Below, in pieces: positions 17,877 to 25,320 of a DNA stretch of 64,000 bases; the stretch's first letter is position 1; every line of letters begins with the position of its first letter. Source of the DNA: Mycetocola_B reblochoni (GTDB lineage: Bacteria > Actinomycetota > Actinomycetes > Actinomycetales > Microbacteriaceae); the NCBI RefSeq assembly GCF_003667525.1, contig NZ_RCUW01000001.1:62001-126000 (forward strand), read 5' to 3'. The notes under the pieces were generated by a model. That model was not told the DNA's origin and made no database searches. It saw only the letters and a list, made by a program, of their open reading frames with translations. Both the position numbers and the translations under genes were made by a program.

Positions 17877-17975
17877 CTACTTCTTGTTGCGACGCTGGTG
17901 ACGAGTCTTGCGAAGCAGCTTGCGGTGCTTCTTCTTCGCCATACGCTTGCGGCGCTTCTTGATAACCGAACCCAC
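17877..17975 (-). CDS. Small ribosomal protein bS22 (AURKAIP1/COX24-domain protein)
   Basis: 32 aa from GTG 17975, extremely basic: it opens VGSVIKKRRKRMAKKK and ends RHQRRNKK. This is the actinobacterial 30S protein bS22 known from mycobacterial ribosome structures. An in-frame ATG lies 11 codons in, but the conserved GSVIKKRRKR requires the GTG. A TAGACT box on the minus strand (18039-18044) is a candidate -10, leaving a ~55-nt leader. It is followed by its own terminator. Confidence 0.92.
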   Translation of the reverse strand: MGSVIKKRRKRMAKKKHRKLLRKTRHQRRNKK

Positions 17976-18103
17976 TGATACCTCACAGATGTTGGGGTGT
18001 GATCGCGTGGCCGCGATCGACGAAAAATGCCTTCGCACAGTCTAACGGAAAATCCGGCTTTCGCGTAGCCGAACCCGAGCGGACGCCGTCGAGCGGACGT
18101 CCG

Positions 18104-18301
18104 TCAGGACGCGGCGCCCTCGCCGGGGAGCTGCAGGATCGACTCGACAGCGGACTCCGGCACCCGGTAGGACTTGCCGAAACGGATCGCCGGCAGCTCC
18201 CCCGAATGGACCATGCGGTACACGGTCATCTTCGACACCCGCATGACCGCGGCCACCTCGGCGACGGTGAGGAACCGCACGTCGTCAACGCCGTTGGCCA
18301 T
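18104..18301 (-). CDS. BldC-like MerR-type helix-turn-helix protein
   Basis: 65 aa from ATG 18301 with an AGGGAG ribosome site. A winged HTH of the excisionase/MerR type fills the protein: RFLTVAEVAAVMRVSKMTVYRMVHSGEL, then the wing FGKSYRVPESAV. Length and sequence fit BldC, the single-domain actinobacterial developmental regulator that oligomerises on direct repeats. An upstream extension of the frame adds 26 residues with no conservation signal and is not used. Confidence 0.9.
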   Translation of the reverse strand: MANGVDDVRFLTVAEVAAVMRVSKMTVYRMVHSGELPAIRFGKSYRVPESAVESILQLPGEGAAS

Positions 18302-18435
18302 GCTTGCTCCCTGGTATGCGCCTGCTGTGAACAGAGGCAACTGTAGTGACGCGTGTGACGCGTGTCCATATCCCTGCAAAGGGGGTTGCGGGCACGCCGC
18401 TGCGTCGAGACGGCCCCGCCGTCGGAGCGTGCCAC

Positions 18436-18471
18436 GGCTACGGCTACGGCTACGGCTACGGCTACGGCTAC
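18436..18471. repeat. GGCTAC hexamer x6 overlapping the arsR-type gene's stop
   Basis: Six exact GGCTAC units. On the minus strand this is (TAGCCG)n in the reading frame of the ArsR gene. The array therefore supplies its stop codon at 18468-18470 plus five further in-frame TAGs downstream. Confidence 0.9.
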
Positions 18472-18893
18472 GAGCGCAGCTTCTTCGTGACCGCCTGCAC
18501 CGCGTTCGACACGGCGTAGGTCGTGTCGGCGACGACCTTCCCGACGGTCCCCGCGACCTGACGCGCCTGATCCGTGAGGACAGAGTTCTGGATCTCGTCG
18601 CTGAAATCGACGCTGAGGAAGGGGATCAGCCAGTCCTCGACGGCCTCGAGCGGCTCGGGCTTCAGACTGTAGAAACGGTGCTGCCCGTCCTCCCTGACCG
18701 TGACGAGCTCCGCCTCCCTCAGCACCTTCAGGTGCTTGGACACGGTCGGCTGGCTGAGCTGCAGCTCCGCGACGATCTCCGACACGCTCGTCCCCTCGTC
18801 GACCGCGCCGGGCTCGTCCGGGTGACGCTCACGCAGGACGTGCAGGATCTCGCGCCGAGTACCGTCAGCGATCACGTCAAAAATGTCGGCCAT
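18468..18893 (-). CDS. ArsR-family transcriptional regulator
   Basis: 141 aa. The winged helix lies at residues ~5-80: DGTRREILHVLRER, TSVSEIVAELQLSQPTVSKHLKVLREAELVTV, then the wing EDGQHRFYSL. There are no cysteines for metal binding, so it is probably a non-metal ArsR/HTH_5 member. The C-terminal ~50 residues contain an unusual VAGTVGKVVADTTYAVSNAVQAVTKK amphipathic helix. It is divergent from ktrB across 76 bp, so it may regulate potassium uptake; this is positional inference only. Confidence 0.88.
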   Translation of the reverse strand: MADIFDVIADGTRREILHVLRERHPDEPGAVDEGTSVSEIVAELQLSQPTVSKHLKVLREAELVTVREDGQHRFYSLKPEPLEAVEDWLIPFLSVDFSDEIQNSVLTDQARQVAGTVGKVVADTTYAVSNAVQAVTKKLRS

Positions 18894-18969
18894 GGGAACA
18901 GGCTAGCCAGTCGGACAGCGGAGTACCATGTGATCCGCCCCACGCCGTACCGCAGCCGATAAGAGGACG

Positions 18970-20412
18970 ATGTCCCGCCGAACCCGAATCCCCGCTCAGC
19001 GCCACGGGATCCGCGAGACACTCGCGGACGCCAGGGACGCGTTCGCCCGGGTCACCAGCCACTCGCCGTCGCGCTTCGCGATCGGCGTCTTCGTCGGCCT
19101 CATCACCATCTTCACGGTGCTGCTCTCGCTGCCGTTCGCCGCCGCCGACGGTGTGACCACGCGTTTCGTCGACGCGCTGTTCACCGCCGTGTCGGTGATT
19201 TGCGTGACCGGGCTGAGCACGGTCGACATGGCCACGCACTGGTCCCCCGCCGGGCACACCGTCATCTTCCTCGGCGTGCAGATCGGGGCGGTCGGAGTGC
19301 TCACCGTGGCCTCGATCCTCGGCATGCTCGTCTCGCGCAAGCTCGGGCTCAGGGCACGGCTTCTCGCAGCGAGCGACACGAACTCGATGCGCGCGCACCA
19401 CGGACCCGTCGCCGAGGGGCAGGCCATCAGGCTCGGGGAGATCGGCTCCCTGCTGGCCACGGTCGCCGTCAGCCTCGTCGTCATCGAGGCCGTCGTCGCC
19501 GTGCTGCTCTTCCCGCGAATGCTCATGGACGGCATCCCGCTCTGGGACGCCATCTGGAACAGCATCTACTACGCGGCGATGGCGTTCACCAACACGGGTT
19601 TCACCCCGAACGCGGACGGTCTCGGCACCTTCGCGACGGACTACTGGTTCCTCGGGATCCTCATGGTCGCCGTGTTCTTCGGGTCCCTCGGGTTTCCGGT
19701 CATCTTCGCCCTGCGCAAGCGGGGGCTGCGTTTCCGCAGCTGGCCGCTGCACACCAAGCTCACCGTCATCACCACGCTCGTGCTCCTGGTGCTCGGCGCG
19801 ATCGTGCTGGTGAGCCTGGAGTATCTCAACCCGCTCACCTTCGGCAGCATGAACGCGGCCGACACCGCCTTCCAGTCGGTGTTCCTGTCGATGATGACCC
19901 GCTCGGGCGGATTCACGACGGTGCCGATCTCCGACCTCAACAACTCGAGCCTGCTGATCATGGACATGTTGATGTTCATCGGAGGCGGCTCGGCCTCGAC
20001 GGCGGGCGGAATCAAGGTGACCACGCTCGCCGTGCTGTTCCTCGCCGCCTTCGCGGAGGCGAAGGGGCGACGCGACCTGGAGGCGTTCGGGCGGCGCATC
20101 CCCGGGGAGGTCGTCCGGGTCGCCCTGAGCGTCGTCTTCTGGGCCGCCTCGATCGTCGCCGCCGCGAGCGTCATCCTGCTGCACATCACGAAGGCCCCCC
20201 TCGACCACGTCCTCTTCGACGTCATCTCCGCGTTCGGGACGGTCGGCCTCTCGACAGGGCTGACCGAGACGCTGCCGGACGAGGGCAAGTACGTCATCGC
20301 GGCGACGATGTTCCTCGGTCGCGTTGGTACAGTGACTCTCGCCACCGCGGTCGCGGCGACCCAGAACTCGCAGCTGTTCCGCCGCCCCGAAGAAAGGCCC
20401 CTCGTTGGTTGA
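18970..20412 (+). CDS. Potassium uptake membrane subunit KtrB/TrkH family
   Basis: 480 aa with four pore-loop repeats, each with a selectivity-filter glycine: TAVSVICVTGLSTV, AAMAFTNTGFTPN, MMTRSGGFTTV and SAFGTVGLSTG. GGGSASTAGGIKVTT is the conserved gating-loop region after the third repeat. About 8-10 membrane segments are visible. It translocates K+ and works with the cytosolic RCK subunit encoded directly downstream with an 8-bp overlap. It starts at ATG 18970 with GAGG 8 nt upstream. Confidence 0.93.
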   Translation: MSRRTRIPAQRHGIRETLADARDAFARVTSHSPSRFAIGVFVGLITIFTVLLSLPFAAADGVTTRFVDALFTAVSVICVTGLSTVDMATHWSPAGHTVIFLGVQIGAVGVLTVASILGMLVSRKLGLRARLLAASDTNSMRAHHGPVAEGQAIRLGEIGSLLATVAVSLVVIEAVVAVLLFPRMLMDGIPLWDAIWNSIYYAAMAFTNTGFTPNADGLGTFATDYWFLGILMVAVFFGSLGFPVIFALRKRGLRFRSWPLHTKLTVITTLVLLVLGAIVLVSLEYLNPLTFGSMNAADTAFQSVFLSMMTRSGGFTTVPISDLNNSSLLIMDMLMFIGGGSASTAGGIKVTTLAVLFLAAFAEAKGRRDLEAFGRRIPGEVVRVALSVVFWAASIVAAASVILLHITKAPLDHVLFDVISAFGTVGLSTGLTETLPDEGKYVIAATMFLGRVGTVTLATAVAATQNSQLFRRPEERPLVG

Positions 20413-21076
20413 ACGTTTCAAGCACGACGCCCCCGTCCTCATCATCGGGCTGGGCCGGTTCGGCGCGGCCTGCGCCGGAGAGCTCGACCGGCTCGACCGC
20501 GAGGTCCTGGCCATCGACGGGAGCGCGGAGCTGGTGCAGAAGTGGTCCGACCGGATCACGCACACCGTCCAGGCCGACGCGAGGAACATCGAGGCGCTCA
20601 AGCAGATCGGGGCCCAGGAGTTCTCGATCGCGGTCGTGGCGGTCGGCTCCTCCATCGAGTCCAGCGTTCTCATCACCGCGAACCTGGTCGACCTGAAGAT
20701 CCCGCAGATCTGGGCGAAGGCGGTCTCGCAGTCCCACGGGAAGATCCTCACCCGGGTCGGCGCCAACCACGTCATCTACCCCGAGGCCGAGGCCGGCGAG
20801 CGGGTGGCCCACCTCGTCTCGGGCCGCATGCTCGACTTCATCCAGTTCGACGACGACTTCGTCCTGGTCAAGATGTACCCGCCCAAGCCGATCAGGGGGA
20901 TCAACCTTACCGAGTCGGGCGTGCGCACCAAGTACCGCGTCACCGTGGTCGGCGTGAAGTCCCCGGGCAAGCCGTTCACCTACGCGACGGCGGACACGGT
21001 GGTCTCCAACCACGACCTCATCATCGTGTCGGGCACCTCGAGCGACATCGAGCGGTTCGCCGCTCTCGAGGGCTGA
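20405..21076 (+). CDS. Potassium uptake regulatory subunit KtrA/TrkA (RCK)
   Basis: 223 aa from TTG 20405, with GAAAGG 7-8 nt upstream. The RCK-N Rossmann fold opens VLIIGLGRFGAACAGELD, with acidic residues in VLAIDGSAELV contacting the nucleotide ribose, followed by DARNIEALKQIGAQEF. A TrkA-C domain occupies the last ~80 residues. It gates KtrB in response to nucleotide binding (ATP/ADP in studied systems). The start lies inside the ktrB 3' end, so the two are coupled. Confidence 0.93.
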   Translation: MVERFKHDAPVLIIGLGRFGAACAGELDRLDREVLAIDGSAELVQKWSDRITHTVQADARNIEALKQIGAQEFSIAVVAVGSSIESSVLITANLVDLKIPQIWAKAVSQSHGKILTRVGANHVIYPEAEAGERVAHLVSGRMLDFIQFDDDFVLVKMYPPKPIRGINLTESGVRTKYRVTVVGVKSPGKPFTYATADTVVSNHDLIIVSGTSSDIERFAALEG

Positions 21077-21085
21077 GCGCCGCGG

Positions 21086-21922
21086 CTACTCCGCGGCCAT
21101 CTCCCTCGCCCGCGCGAGCGCGGCGTCGCTCGCCCTGACGAACAGCGCGTCGAGCCCCGCCTGCTCCAGAACAGCGACCGCCCGCTCGGTGGTGCCCTTC
21201 GGGCTGGTGACGCGCCGGCGGAGTTCCTCCGGCTCGAGCCCGGACGAGGCGAGGAGAGCGGTGGCACCCCGGAATGTCCCCTGGATCATGGTCTCCGCCT
21301 GCTCGCGGGTGAACCCCTGCTGCTGCGCGGCGGAGACGAACTGCTCGATGAGGTAGAAGACGTAGGCGGGCCCGGACCCGGAGAACGTGCTCAGCGCGTC
21401 GATCTTCGCCTCGGGCACGACGATCACCTCGCCGACGGTGCCGAACAGCTCCTCGACCACCGCGAGCTGCGCGGGGGTCGCCCTGCTCCCCGCACTCAGA
21501 CCGGTCACGCCGAGCCCCACCGTCGATGGCGTGTTCGGCATCGACCGCACCACGGCGACACTCTCCGGGAGGATCGCCTCGAAGCGCGCACAGGTGACCC
21601 CGGCGGCGAGGCTCACCACCACGGTCCCCGGACGGAGCGCCCCGGCGATGTGCTCGAGCAGTTCCGGCACCATCGCCGGCTTCACCCCGACGAGCACAAT
21701 GTCGGCCTGCGCGGCGGCACGGCGGTTGCCGTCGGGGTCGTCCTCGAGGGCGATGCTCGTCACCCGGTCGTCGGCTCCGATCGCCTCCGCCTTCGCCCTG
21801 CTCCGGTTGGTGACGACGATGGGGCCGTCGACCGAGACGCCGGGTGAGCGAAGACCCGACAGGATCGCGCCGCCCATCGAACCGGCGCCGAGGATTGCGA
21901 TGGAGGGGAGAGTGACCGTCAT
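21086..21922 (-). CDS. proC: Pyrroline-5-carboxylate reductase ProC
   Basis: 278 aa, standard length. The NAD(P)-binding motif IAILGAGSMGGAILSGL opens the protein, and DIVLVGVKPAMVPELL follows. RSMPNTPSTVGLGVTGL and the C-terminal signature GSGPAYVFYLIEQFVSAAQQQGF complete the family pattern. It catalyses the last step of proline synthesis. It converges on ktrA with a 9-bp gap and lies 9 bp downstream of tadA on the same strand. Confidence 0.95.
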   Translation of the reverse strand: MTVTLPSIAILGAGSMGGAILSGLRSPGVSVDGPIVVTNRSRAKAEAIGADDRVTSIALEDDPDGNRRAAAQADIVLVGVKPAMVPELLEHIAGALRPGTVVVSLAAGVTCARFEAILPESVAVVRSMPNTPSTVGLGVTGLSAGSRATPAQLAVVEELFGTVGEVIVVPEAKIDALSTFSGSGPAYVFYLIEQFVSAAQQQGFTREQAETMIQGTFRGATALLASSGLEPEELRRRVTSPKGTTERAVAVLEQAGLDALFVRASDAALARAREMAAE

Positions 21923-21931
21923 GGACCCAGC

Positions 21932-22423
21932 CTATTCGGATCGCCGCGGCCGTCGCCTGAGCAGGAAGAACTCGCGCAGCAACTCGGCGGAGGCCTCCGG
22001 CAGCACCCCGGCGACGACCTCGCAGCGTTGCGGCAGCGTGCGGTCCCTGAGGAGGTCGTGTCGTGACCCGCCCGCACCGGCCTTCTCGTCCCAGCCCCCG
22101 AAGACGACCGTCGGGACGTGCGCCGCGAGGATCGCGCCCGCGCACATGACGCAGGGCTCGAGCGTGACGACCAGGGTGCACCCGATGAGGTGCCTGTCGC
22201 CGGTCCGGGCCGCGGCGCGGCGGATGGCCAGCACCTCGGCGTGCGCCGTCGGGTCCCCGCTCGCCTCACGCTCGTTGCCCGCCCGCGCGAGCTCCTCGCC
22301 GTCGGCGCCGACGACCACCGCGCCGACCGGGACCTCGCCCCGCTCCGCGGCCGCGGCGGCCTCGGCGAGCGCCACGCGCATCCACTGCTCGTGCTCGACG
22401 CGGTGCGGCAGGTCCACGGCCAT
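21932..22423 (-). CDS. tadA: tRNA adenosine(34) deaminase TadA
   Basis: 163 aa. Zinc-deaminase motifs are visible: PTAHAEVLAIRRAA with the catalytic HAE, and TLEPCVMCAGAILAAHV with PCxxC. EVPVGAVVV is typical of TadA. It makes inosine at position 34 of tRNA-Arg(ACG); that tRNA is encoded at 52792-52864 in this window and is the prophage insertion site. A slightly longer C-terminus than E. coli TadA ends in Arg-rich sequence. Confidence 0.92.
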   Translation of the reverse strand: MAVDLPHRVEHEQWMRVALAEAAAAAERGEVPVGAVVVGADGEELARAGNEREASGDPTAHAEVLAIRRAAARTGDRHLIGCTLVVTLEPCVMCAGAILAAHVPTVVFGGWDEKAGAGGSRHDLLRDRTLPQRCEVVAGVLPEASAELLREFFLLRRRPRRSE

Positions 22424-22442
22424 GTCCCCTCTGGAAAACGAT

Positions 22443-22448
22443 TAGGTT
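22443..22448 (+). promoter_or_regulatory. Leaderless -10 element for upp
   Basis: TAGGTT is followed by 7 nt and then ATG 22456. The ATG is preceded by no purine-rich ribosome site, so a leaderless mRNA is likely. Confidence 0.55.
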
Positions 22449-22455
22449 TAAGCCT

Positions 22456-23088
22456 ATGCGAGTGCACGTTGCCGACCACCCCCTGATCACCCACAAGCTC
22501 ACCGTGCTGCGGGATCGGACGACCACCTCCCCGGTCTTCCGCTCCCTCACCGAGGAGCTCGTCACCCTCCTGGCTTACGAGGCCACGCGGAACGTGCGGG
22601 TGGACCCCGTCACGATCGAGACCCCCGTGACGACGACGACCGGAGTGACGATCTCCCAGCCGCGTCCGCTCGTCGTGCCGATCCTGCGCGCGGGCCTGGG
22701 GATGCTGGAGGGCATGACCACCATGCTCCCGACCGCCGAGGTGGGCTTCCTCGGAATGGCGCGGAACGAGGAGACGCTGGAGCCGACGACCTATGCGGAG
22801 CGCCTCCCCGACGACCTCAGCGACCGGCAGTGCTTCGTCATCGATCCGATGCTTGCCACGGGCGGCTCTCTCAGCGCCGCCGTGCACTTCCTGTTCGACC
22901 GTGGCGCCGTCGACGTCACCGCGATCTGCCTGCTCGGCGCCCCCGAGGGCGTGGCCGCGCTCGAGAAGTCCACGCAGGGCAGGGACGTGAACCTCGTGCT
23001 CGGCGCACTCGACGAGCGGCTCGACGAGAACGGCTACATCGTCCCCGGGCTCGGCGACGCGGGCGACCGCCTCTACGGCACCGTGTAA
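22456..23088 (+). CDS. upp: Uracil phosphoribosyltransferase Upp
   Basis: 210 aa, full length. It salvages uracil to UMP using PRPP. Visible are VHVADHPLITHKL at the N-terminus, LVVPILRAGLGMLEGM, the PRPP loop FVIDPMLATGGSLSAAVHFL and the uracil-binding C-terminus NGYIVPGLGDAGDRLYGT. It is monocistronic, with its own terminator 18 bp downstream. It diverges from tadA across 32 bp. Confidence 0.96.
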   Translation: MRVHVADHPLITHKLTVLRDRTTTSPVFRSLTEELVTLLAYEATRNVRVDPVTIETPVTTTTGVTISQPRPLVVPILRAGLGMLEGMTTMLPTAEVGFLGMARNEETLEPTTYAERLPDDLSDRQCFVIDPMLATGGSLSAAVHFLFDRGAVDVTAICLLGAPEGVAALEKSTQGRDVNLVLGALDERLDENGYIVPGLGDAGDRLYGTV

Positions 23089-23105
23089 TCCGGTCCCGCC
23101 ACCTC

Positions 23106-23140
23106 AGGGGTGCTCCGTCGACGACGGTGCACCCCTTTTC
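23106..23140 (+). terminator. Terminator of upp
   Basis: Stem AGGGGTGC/GCACCCCT with a 15-nt loop, followed by TTTTCC and more T-rich sequence. Confidence 0.8.
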
Positions 23141-23150
23141 CTCTTTCTGC

Positions 23151-23180
23151 TTGACACGAATTGTCATGCTCGGTTCTAAT
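23151..23180 (+). promoter_or_regulatory. Strong promoter for the Cys-rich leader ORF
   Basis: A perfect TTGACA (23151-23156), an 18-bp spacer and TCTAAT (23175-23180). The ATG of the small ORF is 6 nt past the -10, so its mRNA should start on or beside the ATG. It is the best consensus promoter in the window. Confidence 0.75.
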
Positions 23181-23186
23181 AAGTCC

Positions 23187-23288
23187 ATGACTGAATTCGC
23201 CGCTCACCTGATCGCCTTCGAGGCTCAGGAGACAACCGGGATGATGATGCCCGGTCGCGAGGTCATGTGTTGTCGAATGTGCCGCTAG
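23187..23288 (+). CDS. Cys-rich leader peptide (putative leaderless uORF)
   Basis: 33 aa, starting MTEFAAHLIAFE and ending MCCRMCR. Three of the last six sense codons are Cys (TGT TGT CGA ATG TGC CGC TAG). No ribosome site precedes it, and the promoter places transcription start at the ATG. Actinobacterial leader ORFs with clustered Cys codons are known to act as cysteine-responsive attenuators, which is the likely role here by analogy. The next gene starts 183 bp downstream. Between them is a short hairpin (23417-23433, stem CCGGTC/GACCGG) and no coding frame that looks real. Confidence 0.6.
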   Translation: MTEFAAHLIAFEAQETTGMMMPGREVMCCRMCR

Positions 23289-23471
23289 GCCTCCAACACC
23301 AGCCAGCCGGATTCTGACCCACCACCCCTCCTTCGGAGCAGGGCCGGATCCAGCACAGCCGCTTCGTCGGCTCTCACCGCCGGTCCTCCGACACCTCGTC
23401 ACCGGCATCTCCGCACCCGGTCTCAGCGACCGGTCGTTGCGCACATCATCATCACCGCAAGGATCTCTCTC

Positions 23472-24191
23472 ATGTCTCTCGCCTCCATCTCCAGCCACTC
23501 CACCCGCACTCCGCTCAGCGCCGTCCCCGATGCGGCACCCGCGACGGCGCCCGCCGTCCGCGCGGCCGTCCGCGCCGTTCCGAACGGCACAGAGGCGCGG
23601 GGCTTCGTCCTCTACGTCGGCGTCGACGAGGCCGACGCGGCCGCGGCGGGGACCAGCCTCGGCGCGCTCGTCCAGGCACTGAAGACCCTCACCACGCAGC
23701 TCGTCCCCGAGGCGGAGAGCTATGCAGCCGTCGCCCTGGCGCCCGAGGGTGCCGGCGGTCGGGCCATTGACGTCGTCCGGCTTGCGCTTCAGGAGCCCGC
23801 CGCCCTCGCGAAGCACCGCAACGCCCACGCCGACGAGGAGCTCGACCGCGCCGCCTCCGGCGTCGTGATCGACATCTCTCGCAAGCGTGTCGTGCTCGAC
23901 AACCACCCGGCCGCCCTCACCTTCAAGGAGTTCGAGCTGCTGCAGTACCTCGTTCTGCGCGAGGGCAAGACGGTCGACCGCCAGGAGATCATCCAGGCAC
24001 TGTGGAGCGCGGACACGGCGGACGAGGTCCCCAACGAGCGCACCATCGACGTCCACGTTCGTCGCCTTCGCTCCAAGCTCGGGGGCTACGACGAGATCGT
24101 TCGCACCGTCCGCGGCGTCGGCTACCGGTTCGACCGCCACGCGGATGTGACGATCCGTTACGCCTCGACGCCGAGCCCCGACCTGTTCTGA
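23472..24191 (+). CDS. Winged-helix (OmpR/PhoB-type) regulator without receiver domain
   Basis: 239 aa from ATG 23472 with AAGGA 9 nt upstream. The C-terminal ~100 residues are a classic trans_reg_C domain: HPAALTFKEFELLQYLVLREGKTVDRQEII, then NERTIDVHVRRLRSKLGGYDEIVRTVRGVGYRF. The N-terminal ~130 residues are not a response-regulator receiver: no phospho-Asp pocket is visible. They begin with an Ala/Pro/Ser-rich stretch. The upstream Cys leader suggests a sulfur or cysteine signal controls its expression. Its targets are unknown. Confidence 0.85.
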   Translation: MSLASISSHSTRTPLSAVPDAAPATAPAVRAAVRAVPNGTEARGFVLYVGVDEADAAAAGTSLGALVQALKTLTTQLVPEAESYAAVALAPEGAGGRAIDVVRLALQEPAALAKHRNAHADEELDRAASGVVIDISRKRVVLDNHPAALTFKEFELLQYLVLREGKTVDRQEIIQALWSADTADEVPNERTIDVHVRRLRSKLGGYDEIVRTVRGVGYRFDRHADVTIRYASTPSPDLF

Positions 24192-24280
24192 GCCGCGTCG
24201 TTCCTGGCCGGAGCTTATCGATCGACTGGGAACGCCCCCACAATGAGGGCTAGCGCGTAGCGCCCGTTATCGGCTCGTTA

Positions 24281-24388
24281 TATATTCATAGAGCATCAGT
24301 TGTTTGCTGTGGCAGCTGATGCGGAATGTGATTGCAGGACACTCTTGGTGCAAGGGGAGGGCCGGACATCCACTGGATGTCCGGCCCT
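24281..24388 (+). ncRNA. Candidate small RNA
   Basis: In the 290-bp gap 24192-24481 there is a conspicuous AT-rich TATATT (24281-24286), a candidate -10. It is followed by a hairpin (GCATCAG 24293-24299 pairing with CTGATGC 24316-24322) and then the terminator hairpin at 24358-24388. No ORF fits. The -35 is poor, so this is a weak prediction. The rest of the gap shows nothing further. Confidence 0.25.
24358..24388. terminator. Hairpin terminator with GACATCC core
   Basis: A perfect 14-bp stem (AGGGCCGGACATCC and its complement) with a 3-nt loop. No long T-tract follows. It may end the wHTH transcript or the candidate RNA. It resembles the hairpin at 16223. Confidence 0.7.
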
Positions 24389-24481
24389 CAGTCTGTCTCC
24401 CGGCCGGTTGGCGCATCGGCGGTCCCGCTCACCTGACGCGCACTGATCTCGACGACGCCGCGCGAGCCGTACTCTTGTTCC

Positions 24482-24850
24482 ATGCCACACGACGCCCCCG
24501 ATCAGACCGCCGCGGATCCCGGCGGCGTCTTCAGCTCGGCGATCATCACCCCGAGGGGACTCGGGGGCGCGGTCGTGTTCGGTATCGGGCTCGCCACCAT
24601 GGCGGTGCTGCCCGTCGGGCTGGTGCTTTGGGCGGCGGGATCGGGGACGCTGCTCCTGATCGTCGGAGCGATCGCGCTGCTGCCGGGTGCGGGGCTGATG
24701 GCGGCCGGCGGATACCTCATGTACCGGAGCCTGCGGCCCCGACCGGCGCCGTCGGCCACCGCGGACGCCGCCCGTACCGGCGTGGCAGCTCCGCACACCG
24801 ACCCCGCCGCGACCGCCGGCCCCCACATCTCCGACCGGGAGGACCGATGA
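24482..24850 (+). CDS. Hypothetical two-TM membrane protein
   Basis: 122 aa, not recognised as a named family. An N-terminal polar stretch is followed by two hydrophobic helices (GGAVVFGIGLATMAVLPVGLVLWAA and GTLLLIVGAIALLPGAGLMAAGGYLMY) and a Pro/Ala/Thr-rich tail. It starts at ATG 24482. The stop overlaps the MarR start by 4 bp (ATGA), so it is the first gene of a three-gene unit with MarR and photolyase. Confidence 0.7.
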   Translation: MPHDAPDQTAADPGGVFSSAIITPRGLGGAVVFGIGLATMAVLPVGLVLWAAGSGTLLLIVGAIALLPGAGLMAAGGYLMYRSLRPRPAPSATADAARTGVAAPHTDPAATAGPHISDREDR

Positions 24851-25320
24851 CCACTCCGCCCCCCTCAGCCGCCCGCGGTTCGGGCCCCGTCGACGCGTGG
24901 GAGAGTCTGTTCCGCGCCCAGGTGCACGTCATGCGTGAGCTCGCCCAGGACTTCCCGATCGGATCGGTCACGCTGTCGGAGTACGACGTGCTGTTCACGC
25001 TGTCGCGGTACCCGGGCCGGACGGCACGGTTGCGCGACATCACCGGCCAGGTGTTCCTCAGCCAGCCCAGCGTCAGCCGAATGGTCGACCGACTGGTGGG
25101 CCGGGGCCTCGTGAGCAAGGGACAGGACCCGCACGACGGCAGGAGTGCGATCGTTACCATGACCGAGCAGGGAGTGCACGAGTTCAGGGCCGCGGCCGTG
25201 AAGCACTCGCGCACGATCAGCGAGATCATGACCGCAGCGCTCACCCCGGACGACATGTCCGAGCTCGCACGGATCACCGCGAAACTGCACCGCAACGGCC
25301 CCGGCGAGCCGACAGCATGA
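24847..25320 (+). CDS. MarR-family transcriptional regulator
   Basis: 157 aa from ATG 24847. Winged-helix elements: LSEYDVLFTLSRYPGRTARLRDITGQVFLSQPSVSRMVDRLVGRGLV, with the wing KGQDPHDGRSAIVTMTEQG. Helices for dimerisation flank it. It overlaps its neighbours on both sides by 4 bp. The start is chosen because the frame further upstream is out-of-frame with the preceding real gene. The ligand is unknown. Confidence 0.9.
   Translation: MTTPPPSAARGSGPVDAWESLFRAQVHVMRELAQDFPIGSVTLSEYDVLFTLSRYPGRTARLRDITGQVFLSQPSVSRMVDRLVGRGLVSKGQDPHDGRSAIVTMTEQGVHEFRAAAVKHSRTISEIMTAALTPDDMSELARITAKLHRNGPGEPTA

Noticed and set aside
18877..20775. 632-codon minus-strand frame opposite ktrB/ktrA
   Set aside because: His/Arg/Asp-rich shadow sequence; ktrB and ktrA are unambiguous on the other strand.
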